From contig NC_009523.1 of NCBI RefSeq assembly GCF_000016665.1, positions 5,083,501 to 5,147,500 of the forward strand: a stretch of DNA of 64,000 bases, given 5' to 3'. Of the stretch, positions 37,271 through 44,847 are shown piece by piece (the first letter of the stretch is position 1; each line of letters opens with the position of its first letter). Below the pieces are notes generated by a model. The model worked only from the letters and a program-made list of their open reading frames with translations. It was not told the DNA's origin and searched no databases. The position numbers were made by a program, and so were the translations under genes. Source of the stretch: Roseiflexus sp. RS-1 (lineage in GTDB: Bacteria; Chloroflexota; Chloroflexia; Chloroflexales; Roseiflexaceae).

Positions 37271-39136
37271 TCACGGTTTCCGCAAAAATACGGAAAAACT
37301 CCCGATAGTTGCATCAAGATCGAATCGACTCGCTACTTCTGAGGCTATTTCCGGCGTATCACGAATAGTATTACCATAGTAGTCATTCGTCCGCATGACC
37401 AGCACTTGCACACCCGGACGATCAAGATAAGGTCTGGGATCGGCGTACAGTTCGATATACCGCCATCGATCCTGCAACCTGTAACCTACATCTTTCGGGG
37501 CGATCACGATCGCACCGTCGGGCAAACTTCGTCTTAAGTAGTCAGTTACATCATCAATAGATTGTTCGCCGTACATATACGTTGTCGAATAAGAAACTCG
37601 CATCTGATGTGTCACTACATTGATCTGCCATCCCAATACAACAACAAGCGCACCGACAGCCAGAAAACCGAGAATATCATCCTTCATAAAAAGTGCAACG
37701 ATAACTGATACGATCAAGGCAACTATCAGAGGTAATATTTGCCATTGATACACAAGCGGCTCTTTGGGCCATTCAGTGTATAAGGTGAGAATAAAGTCCC
37801 GACCGCTTGTTACTGGATTAATCTGAATATACACCTGATGTACTATAGTTCCTACGAATAATAGCAACAAGACAACAAAAAAGCGTCGCCTGTTATCGAA
37901 AGACATCAAAAAGTCGGCGATAAGAAGAGAAATAACCGGAATCAGCGGTGGCCAGTATTTCGGGAATACAAAGGGCGCCGGACGGAGAATAAGATACAAG
38001 AGGAGTAAGGAAGTAAAGAACACTAATAGAGCAAAACGCTCGGATCGACAAAAAAGCCCCTTCTGTGAATTGCGCAGTTCAATAACCGTCACGATAAAGA
38101 CAAATAACAGTACGGGAATTCCTATCCATGTTACAGCATAACTGAAATGAGATCTCATATCACTAATAATCGTAAAAACGACCGAACCCAGTCCACTTGA
38201 TCCAGCGAAATTCAAGGGATTATTTGAAGAATAACTGAGATAGAAAAAGGGATTTCTATAATCAACACCCCAGATATTCGCAATAACAAACCAGCTTGCA
38301 ACAAAAAGGGTAAACGAAACAAATATGGCAACAATTACCCAGAGAACTCTTAATAAGACGCTATACCAGCCCGAATTGACCAAGAAAAGGAATGCAAAGA
38401 GATGTCCATTCATCCGTTTTAAACGACGAAATCGAAAATTGAACAATCTTTTTTCGCCTATTACATTCATGATCTCAAAAACGATAAGTGTTGGAATCAA
38501 CAAAAGCAAGGTGGAAATTTTTGCATAGATTTGAATTACTACGCCAAACACGAGAAAAACCAGATAAACCCAATCGAAATGCCTAGTACGGCGCATTTCA
38601 AAGACAAACAAAAGAAAACCCACCAAAACCAGAGGAAGAACTTGCGTGTCGATATCAGGAAGAGTAGATCCTTGAACAAATAACGGAGATGTCGCGGCAG
38701 CGACAATAGCAAGAAATAGCGCTAATGGCCACACAAAAAATGGAGAAGAGTTTCTTTGAAATTCCCATCTTCTCAATGTAAACACAAACATAATAAAAAA
38801 TAAGATGATAGCGTTAAATGCGCCAAAAAATCGGGCGGACTGCACAGAAGAACCGAAAATATTGAACCAGAATGCATACCATGCTATATATAGAGGAGGG
38901 TGCCAAAGACCAATATTCTCGGGCGTCAATTCACCACGGTAATAAACAGGCTTCCCAGTTTCTAAAATCGCTTGAGCGACGGAAGGATACTCCATTTCGT
39001 CCATAATATATGGTTTACCGAGAGATGGGACAGCAAAAAAGATCATGAGCATCGATGCCAGAAAAAAGAGTAAAGAAGATACAAGCCACGCATAAGAGCG
39101 CTGCTTGACATAACTTTCTTCAAGAACGCTATTCAT
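37271..39136 (-). CDS. GT-C (GT39/ArnT-like) membrane glycosyltransferase
   Basis: 621 residues with about twelve membrane helices. The first extracytoplasmic loop reads GKPYIMDEMEYPSVAQAILE, where D-E is the catalytic acid pair of ArnT/PMT-like enzymes, and GLWHPPLYIAWYAFW follows the family's HPP-type continuation. The C-terminal 90 residues form a soluble domain (SLPDGAIVIAPKDVGYRLQD). Such enzymes move a sugar from a polyprenyl-phosphate carrier to lipid, glycan or protein outside the membrane. AT-rich compared with cluster genes on either side. Confidence 0.78.
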   Translation of the reverse strand: MNSVLEESYVKQRSYAWLVSSLLFFLASMLMIFFAVPSLGKPYIMDEMEYPSVAQAILETGKPVYYRGELTPENIGLWHPPLYIAWYAFWFNIFGSSVQSARFFGAFNAIILFFIMFVFTLRRWEFQRNSSPFFVWPLALFLAIVAAATSPLFVQGSTLPDIDTQVLPLVLVGFLLFVFEMRRTRHFDWVYLVFLVFGVVIQIYAKISTLLLLIPTLIVFEIMNVIGEKRLFNFRFRRLKRMNGHLFAFLFLVNSGWYSVLLRVLWVIVAIFVSFTLFVASWFVIANIWGVDYRNPFFYLSYSSNNPLNFAGSSGLGSVVFTIISDMRSHFSYAVTWIGIPVLLFVFIVTVIELRNSQKGLFCRSERFALLVFFTSLLLLYLILRPAPFVFPKYWPPLIPVISLLIADFLMSFDNRRRFFVVLLLLFVGTIVHQVYIQINPVTSGRDFILTLYTEWPKEPLVYQWQILPLIVALIVSVIVALFMKDDILGFLAVGALVVVLGWQINVVTHQMRVSYSTTYMYGEQSIDDVTDYLRRSLPDGAIVIAPKDVGYRLQDRWRYIELYADPRPYLDRPGVQVLVMRTNDYYGNTIRDTPEIASEVASRFDLDATIGSFSVFLRKP

Positions 39137-39160
39137 ATGCTCCGTTCCGTGACCCCTCTC

Positions 39161-39934
39161 TTAAGAACCGATATACGGATCATGACTTGTATCAAGTTCC
39201 ACACTTTTGGGAATTTCTCGACGTAGTATGACATGAAGCAGGTAAAAACGAAGCGTAAAAGCTATCATCGTCACACCCAGTACTACTGCTTTTTTAATAT
39301 CCCCGGTGACAGATGAAACACCCACTCGCTCTAAATAATTAACGCTGATCTCAATAGTGCGAAATTTCTGCATAAAAATGATAAGCATCATCTCCACCCC
39401 AAAGTGGGATGTCCCTACTGAAAAATATGGTCGTATTTGCTGGTAAACGTGGCGATGAAGCAGTCGAAACGTACACCCAACGTCACTCAGGCTCGTCGTA
39501 TTAAAGAGAAGCATGATCATTTTTGCAACCGCCCAATTTCCCCATCGCAAGAAAAAGCCCATATTAGCGCGTTCACCAATAAGCTCTCGTGTTGTTCTGG
39601 TGCCAAGAACAACATCAAATTCATCAGCGTATGATAAGAAGCGAAGAATATCTTTAGGCCGAAATGTACCATCAGGTTCACAGATTACCAGTATATCTCC
39701 TCTTGACTCTTCAAGACCGCGTTGAATGGCATAACCATATCCCTGCCGTTTCTCGAATACCTGCCGTGCTTTAGTATTCATCACTTCTTCCGCTGTTCCC
39801 GGAACGGCGTTATTGTTCACAACCACCACCTCATCAACGAAACCTGTAGCAAAAAAATCCTCAACACACTTACGAATTGAGTCCTTCTCGTTGTACGTCG
39901 GCAAGATAACTGAGACCGTCTTACCTTCCCACAT
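39161..39934 (-). CDS. Glycosyltransferase family 2 (polyprenyl-phosphate sugar transferase-like)
   Basis: 257 residues. VSVILPTYNEKDSIRKCVED, EVVVVNNNAVPGTAEEV and ILVICEPDGTFRPKDILRFL: the DxD position reads E-P-D, a variant seen in some dolichol-phosphate-mannose-like enzymes. SDVGCTFRLLHRHVYQQI matches the acceptor-side motif of this subgroup. A hydrophobic C-terminal segment (VVLGVTMIAFTLRFYLLHVI) suggests membrane association. It may supply the lipid-linked sugar for the GT-C enzyme encoded 25 bases downstream. Confidence 0.85.
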   Translation of the reverse strand: MWEGKTVSVILPTYNEKDSIRKCVEDFFATGFVDEVVVVNNNAVPGTAEEVMNTKARQVFEKRQGYGYAIQRGLEESRGDILVICEPDGTFRPKDILRFLSYADEFDVVLGTRTTRELIGERANMGFFLRWGNWAVAKMIMLLFNTTSLSDVGCTFRLLHRHVYQQIRPYFSVGTSHFGVEMMLIIFMQKFRTIEISVNYLERVGVSSVTGDIKKAVVLGVTMIAFTLRFYLLHVILRREIPKSVELDTSHDPYIGS

Positions 39935-39949
39935 GGACTCTTCCTTTCA

Positions 39950-40699
39950 CTAAGTCGGTAGTCGATATACCAGAGCGACATTGTGAGCCGCAAGATTGCG
40001 AATGAGAGGTATCTGTTCAAGAATCTGTTCCATCCATCTCCACACTGGCAAACCCCACTCTGGGGCAAAATCGGGGATGAAGGTCATGCAACGCCATCGG
40101 ACGTTGAGAGGATACATTCCACTGATATCACTGAGTGCTGCTGCTATTTCACGCCGCGGTATAAGGCGTTCATCACCAGTATCCTGCGGTACACGGCGCA
40201 TAAGTAGGGGCCAGTATGGGTTCAACGGATTGTGGTCCCAAATAACAGCAAAGCCGCCTCTTCGAAGAACTCGTATGATCTCCACAATCGTCTGCTTTAC
40301 TGCCACAGGATCAGCAATATGATGCAGTACTGCTGCACAGAACACAACGTCAAAACTCTCATCTGCATAAGGAAGAGCAGTACCACTGGCGACACAACAC
40401 CGTAACGAAGCGTCCCTATGATAAGCAGTCCGAATCATGCCAGGCGATACATCTATACCAAACCGCTGATACACATCCGAGGGGAGAGCGCTCAAAAAGC
40501 GTCCCGTGCCGCAACCAACATCCAATACACCACCAGCAGGCAACACCCGTCGTACAAGATTGACACGACGCCTAGTCAAATGCCGCATGATGTGCTCCGG
40601 GATGCTCTCATCGTAGACACTGCCGGCAATGGCATCAAAGTGTTCTGCGTTTTGAGTCAAACGACGACTATCCACACCGTTTCTTGTGATCAGAAACAT
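39950..40699 (-). CDS. Class I SAM-dependent methyltransferase
   Basis: 249 residues. GGVLDVGCGTGRFLSALPSD is motif I; FGIDVSPGMIRTAYHRDASL, DESFDVVFCAAVLHHIADP and VLRRGGFAVIWDHNPLNP are motifs II-IV of ubiE/COQ5-like enzymes. In this cluster it probably methylates a sugar or lipid carrier. Start ATG 40699; the neighbour downstream begins 15 bases on. Confidence 0.82.
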   Translation of the reverse strand: MFLITRNGVDSRRLTQNAEHFDAIAGSVYDESIPEHIMRHLTRRRVNLVRRVLPAGGVLDVGCGTGRFLSALPSDVYQRFGIDVSPGMIRTAYHRDASLRCCVASGTALPYADESFDVVFCAAVLHHIADPVAVKQTIVEIIRVLRRGGFAVIWDHNPLNPYWPLLMRRVPQDTGDERLIPRREIAAALSDISGMYPLNVRWRCMTFIPDFAPEWGLPVWRWMEQILEQIPLIRNLAAHNVALVYRLPT

Positions 40700-40737
40700 A
40701 ACGATACCCTGTCATTATCACCAACACACACCTGTTC

Positions 40738-41748
40738 CTAGAGGACCTTTCTCCACGATACGCGCTGCAGGTATGGCGACAGTTTTCGCCGCAGAACTCG
40801 CAGCCCTCCTTTTGTCAGCGCCTGCATCCGATGTATGGGATCGGGATGTTGCGCCAGGACTCGCTGCACGCGCCCGATCTGATATCTCCACCATTGGCGA
40901 CGCTGCTCCCGGACGGCCCAATTCCGGTCGTATCGCGTGATCATTTCCAACCGCTCCTGTGCCACCTGCTCCCAGGCGCAGCGTTGCTCTTCGAGCCAGT
41001 GGGTATAGGCAAGTTGATGGGCAAAGAGCAGATCCTTCAACGCCAGCACCTCTGCGCGATACTGTTCATACAACCCGGCGTGGCGTGCGTAGAGCAACTG
41101 GAGACGCTTCTGGTATAACTCTGGTTGACGAATCTGCGAAAGATTAGAGTTCGAGCGCACACGATACTCGAAGAGAATATCGGGCACGACTTCACCCCGA
41201 TACCCTCGCTCCAACATACCGATCCATAAGTCCCAATCTTCAATACTATTCAACTCCGGGCAGTAGCCGCCCACCTCTTCCCATACGCAACGACGAAACA
41301 GGGATGTCACCGGCGCGACATTCTCAACCAGCATGTCCGGTAAGCGATACGCTGCTGGCCGATACTCGGACTGACGCAAGCCAAACGTTCGATAGTGACA
41401 CCCGACGAACGCAACTCCGGGATTGGCGTCGAGAATTGCAGCCGCACGCGCAACATACTCCGGCAGAATACGATCATCGGCGTCAAGCGGCAGGACATAC
41501 GCCCCTGTCGCCAGGGAAATGCCATAGTTCCGGGCGCGCGCCACTCCCTGATTAGGCGTGCGAAAAACACGCAGCTGCGGGTGAGGTGCAAGTTGATCGA
41601 TGGTTCGTATGGTTGCGGGATCGGTTGAACCATCGTCAACCAGAATCACCTCAAGATCGGCATGCGTTTGTTGCAGTGCGCTATCGAGCGCTTCCTGCAG
41701 ATACTCGCCAAGGTTGTAGCATGGAATAACAATACTGACGCGAGTCAT
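40738..41748 (-). CDS. Glycosyltransferase family 2 with helical C-terminal tail
   Basis: 336 residues, starting at ATG 41748, which overlaps the upstream stop (ATGA). RVSIVIPCYNLGEYLQEALD, LEVILVDDGSTDP, YVLPLDADDRILPEYV (DAD) and SIEDWDLWIGMLERGYRGEV form a complete GT-A domain. The last 120 residues are a long charged helix (LLFAHQLAYTHWLEEQRCAW). The GT2 part is clearly paralogous to the GT2 domain of the 1032-aa neighbour, so the two probably arose by duplication. An open frame extends upstream through the neighbour's repeats but is only its antisense-side shadow. Confidence 0.88.
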   Translation of the reverse strand: MTRVSIVIPCYNLGEYLQEALDSALQQTHADLEVILVDDGSTDPATIRTIDQLAPHPQLRVFRTPNQGVARARNYGISLATGAYVLPLDADDRILPEYVARAAAILDANPGVAFVGCHYRTFGLRQSEYRPAAYRLPDMLVENVAPVTSLFRRCVWEEVGGYCPELNSIEDWDLWIGMLERGYRGEVVPDILFEYRVRSNSNLSQIRQPELYQKRLQLLYARHAGLYEQYRAEVLALKDLLFAHQLAYTHWLEEQRCAWEQVAQERLEMITRYDRNWAVREQRRQWWRYQIGRVQRVLAQHPDPIHRMQALTKGGLRVLRRKLSPYLQRVSWRKVL

Positions 41749-44700
41749 GTGGATCTTACTCGTTTGCGTTGCATCAACCGGCGCCATACGGCACGACTGC
41801 GCGGCACACGGATGTAGCCGCGCTCCAATTCCGCTATCCACGCCCCACGCTCTTCCGCCACATGCTTCCAGTTCGCCGCCTGCTGCGCGTGGTAGTCGCG
41901 CGCCGCTTCCAGTTCCGCCATCCACGCCGCGCGCTCTTCCGCCGCACGCTTCCAGTTCACCGCCTGCTGCGCGTGGTAATCGCGCGCCGCTTCCAGTTCC
42001 GCCATCCACGCCGCGCGCTCTTCCGCCACATGCTTCCAGTTCGCCGCCTGCTGCGCGTGGTAATCGCGCGCCGCTTCCAGTTCCGCCATCCACGCCGCGC
42101 GCTCTTCCGCCAGGCGCTTCCAGTTCGCCGCCTGCTGCGCGTGGTAATCGCGCGCCGCTTCCAGTTCCGCCATCCACGCCGCGCGCTCTTCCGCCGCACG
42201 CTTCCAGTTCGCCGCCTGCTGCGCGTGGTAATCGCGCGCCGCTTCCAGTTCCGCCATCCACGCCGCGCGCTCTTCCGCCGCACGCTTCCAGTTCGCCGCC
42301 TGCTGCGCACTGTTGCTCCTGATCTGCGACGACAACCGTCCCTGTCCTTCAGCATATGCAGCAAGACTGGCGTGTTCACGAGCGTACAGAACGACCACAT
42401 CACGCCACCAATGCTGGTAGAGGGACGCATGACGCTCAACTATTTGCCCGACAAGGCGGGCATAGTTCTCTGGCTGGCTGGTCGTGGCATACATAGAGCC
42501 GGGACGTACCCGATACTCGAACAGTATCTCAGGCACGACCTCTGCACGGTATCCTGCTTCGAGGATGCCAATCCAGAGATCCCAGTCGTGCATTCCGCTC
42601 AATTCTTCGCAGTACCCGCCAGCACGCTCCCATGCTTCCCGACGGAACAGTGACGTGACTATCGCTCGATTGACGACCAGCATATCGGGTAACGCGCAGG
42701 TTGAAGGCGCCACCACTCCTGATCGTCCATCGAATTCACGGTAGTGACCGGTGACAAATCCCACCTGCGGATCAGACTCCAGTAATGGCAATACTCGCTC
42801 AAAATACGTGGGAAGCAAGCGATCATCGGCGTCAAGACAGCAAATGAATGGACTGCGAGCCATGCGAATACCCGCATTGCGCGCAGCGGGCAGCCCGCAG
42901 TTCTCCTGGCGGATGACGCGCACCTGCGGATGGTCGATCGTGTCAAGAACCAGACGGGTGTAGTCGTCGGTCGAGCCATCATCGACAACGATAACTTCCA
43001 GCGGTTGCAATGTTTGTTGCAAAGCCGAAGCCAGCGCCTCGTAGAGATAGCGCCCCAGGTTGTAGCAGGGAATGATAACACTTACCCCTGGTTCAGTCCC
43101 GGTATGGCGTTCGGGTGCAGGGAGCGGACGCATCCATATCTTCAAGCGTGCCCGCTCATTATCGTCCAGTCTATCGGTTGATCGATGATATCCCAAAGCC
43201 GGCCAACGCCGAAAACGCCACAAAGGCAAAGAAGGCGTATCATCGGGAAACCAGTGCCGGATCGTACCCAGGGCAACGAGCCGCGCCAAGGACGACCAGA
43301 CATCGCTCGAACACACACGGCTCTCTGCTGCGCCCCAGCTACTGAAGCGATAGACCTGATCATCGCTACGAATTGCGTACCCGAATCCTCCATCTTCGTT
43401 TTGCGCATTCCACAACGCCCAGAAAGCGCGTATGGCTGCTCGCTTCACCTCCTCAGCCCGGTAGCGGCTGTAACGTGCCGCAACCGCGAGCACTACGATG
43501 GCATCGAGGTCTTCACATGCTCCACCCCCCAGTCCTGAACCAAACAAGCCATCCGATTGCTGCAACGCAAGTGTTGTATCAATCAGTTGATTGATACACT
43601 GAATCGGACGACACACATACTCATAAAATGGCAGAAAATGGTAAGCGGCTGCCATCCCGTTGAGCAATGACGCACCATGACGTGTTCCCCACACGCCAGT
43701 TTCGCGGTCCTGTGTTGCATCAAGCCAGTCGAGTGCGGCGTGATAGATTGACGCTGCTTCCCGTTGATTGCACTGTTCGACGGCATGCACCAGGAACGCC
43801 AGCGCAAACATCACCCGATTGCTCTGCAACCAGGCATTCGACCAGTCCAGACGTTCCATCCAGGCGATAAATGCCTGTGGATTGGGCCAGCGCTCTTGAA
43901 CCGATACCGGATGAATCGGGGCGCTACCCAGCGCATCAAGCGCCTGCAAAGCAAGATAGGTTGTCTGATCGAGCACATACGCCTGATCGTGGATTGCGCT
44001 CTCGATCGGGAAACGTTCCAGCAACGGATCAACGAATAAACCATCGGTGGGGCGCTGACAACTCTGGAGATAGGCGATCCACTGGTTGCGCAGGGAGGAC
44101 GACACATCCTGCAAGCGATCTATTCCTTCAAGTATCAGCACTGCGCAACTGGTCGCAATAATACTTTCTTCGCCACCGGCGGTAAAACGCACTCCGCGCT
44201 CTCCGGTGAGCGATAGCACCCAGTCGTAGACGCGATCGAACATCAACGATGAAGCCATCCTGAATGCTCCAGCATTAATAACCGCCTTACGCTGACCGAC
44301 AAAACGCGCTTCCGGTCCATCGCCTCCCTGGATAATCTCCCAGTGGATGGGGATGAAATAACGCGAAAGCAACGATTTCAGCTCAGCAGCGACAAATTCG
44401 TACAGATGGTAAGGGTTCGATGAATGCCTGCCATTGTTGAGCAATGGCGCCGTTACTACCAGGATGCCATGCTCGCGTAGAACCCGGTGCGCTTCATGCA
44501 AGAAGCGCTGTGCATCGCTCAGATAGACATGCTCTAACCCCTCAAGGCACACAACCGTATCAAAACTGGCATCCTCAAAAGGCAACTGGCACATCGAACC
44601 TTCAATAAAGCGAATACCGGCATAATGCTTTCTCGCGTAGTCAATAGCGTCGTGATCAATATCAAGACCGGTGAGAGAAACATAGCCGGACAGCAGTGAA

Positions 44701-44843
44701 CTGCCCCATCCTGTCCCGCAAGGAACATCAAGCACATCTCGACCATGGACAAACGGCAAGCAAAAGGCATAACGCTCACGAAGACACGCTTCGTAGATCG
44801 TTCCACGAAAGGCTGGATCGTCAGGATGAGCGCGCTCAGCCAT
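41745..44843 (-). CDS. Four-part fusion: methyltransferase + alpha/alpha-toroid + GT2 + helical repeats, 1032 aa
   Basis: Part 1 (about 1-210), SAM methyltransferase: DVLDVPCGTGWGSSLLSG, FDTVVCLEGLEHV. Part 2 (about 225-570), helical repeats with DGLFVDP, QQSDGLFGSGLGG and QNEDGGFGYAIRSDD, like the Q-x-x-D-G-G-F-G repeats of prenyltransferase/squalene-cyclase toroids, but without the DDTA or DxDD acid motifs I would expect of a cyclase. Part 3 (about 586-800), GT2: VSVIIPCYNLGRYLYEALA, VVDDGSTDD, CCLDADDRLLPTYF, MHDWDLWIGILEAG. Part 4 (847-1007), five 28-residue repeats plus a partial sixth, Ala/Glu-rich and helical, then a basic tail. No signal peptide. By analogy with WbdD (methyltransferase plus coiled-coil ruler), a role in chain modification and length control is possible; this is inference. 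Confidence 0.8.
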   Translation of the reverse strand: MAERAHPDDPAFRGTIYEACLRERYAFCLPFVHGRDVLDVPCGTGWGSSLLSGYVSLTGLDIDHDAIDYARKHYAGIRFIEGSMCQLPFEDASFDTVVCLEGLEHVYLSDAQRFLHEAHRVLREHGILVVTAPLLNNGRHSSNPYHLYEFVAAELKSLLSRYFIPIHWEIIQGGDGPEARFVGQRKAVINAGAFRMASSLMFDRVYDWVLSLTGERGVRFTAGGEESIIATSCAVLILEGIDRLQDVSSSLRNQWIAYLQSCQRPTDGLFVDPLLERFPIESAIHDQAYVLDQTTYLALQALDALGSAPIHPVSVQERWPNPQAFIAWMERLDWSNAWLQSNRVMFALAFLVHAVEQCNQREAASIYHAALDWLDATQDRETGVWGTRHGASLLNGMAAAYHFLPFYEYVCRPIQCINQLIDTTLALQQSDGLFGSGLGGGACEDLDAIVVLAVAARYSRYRAEEVKRAAIRAFWALWNAQNEDGGFGYAIRSDDQVYRFSSWGAAESRVCSSDVWSSLARLVALGTIRHWFPDDTPSLPLWRFRRWPALGYHRSTDRLDDNERARLKIWMRPLPAPERHTGTEPGVSVIIPCYNLGRYLYEALASALQQTLQPLEVIVVDDGSTDDYTRLVLDTIDHPQVRVIRQENCGLPAARNAGIRMARSPFICCLDADDRLLPTYFERVLPLLESDPQVGFVTGHYREFDGRSGVVAPSTCALPDMLVVNRAIVTSLFRREAWERAGGYCEELSGMHDWDLWIGILEAGYRAEVVPEILFEYRVRPGSMYATTSQPENYARLVGQIVERHASLYQHWWRDVVVLYAREHASLAAYAEGQGRLSSQIRSNSAQQAANWKRAAEERAAWMAELEAARDYHAQQAANWKRAAEERAAWMAELEAARDYHAQQAANWKRLAEERAAWMAELEAARDYHAQQAANWKHVAEERAAWMAELEAARDYHAQQAVNWKRAAEERAAWMAELEAARDYHAQQAANWKHVAEERGAWIAELERGYIRVPRSRAVWRRLMQRKRVRST
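41823..42305 (-). repeat. 84-bp in-frame tandem repeats encoding 28-residue helical units
   Basis: Five full units plus one of 63 bases. Consensus protein unit: QQAANWKRAAEERAAWMAEL then EAARDYHA. Units differ at only a few residues (KRAA, KRLA, KHVA; A/V), so copy-number change by recombination is recent or ongoing. 28 residues equal exactly four heptads. Confidence 0.95.
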
Positions 44844-44847
44844 GCCA

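Noticed and set aside
41769-42653. Long plus-strand Arg-rich frame
   Set aside because: Antisense to the 84-bp helical repeats of the 1032-aa gene.
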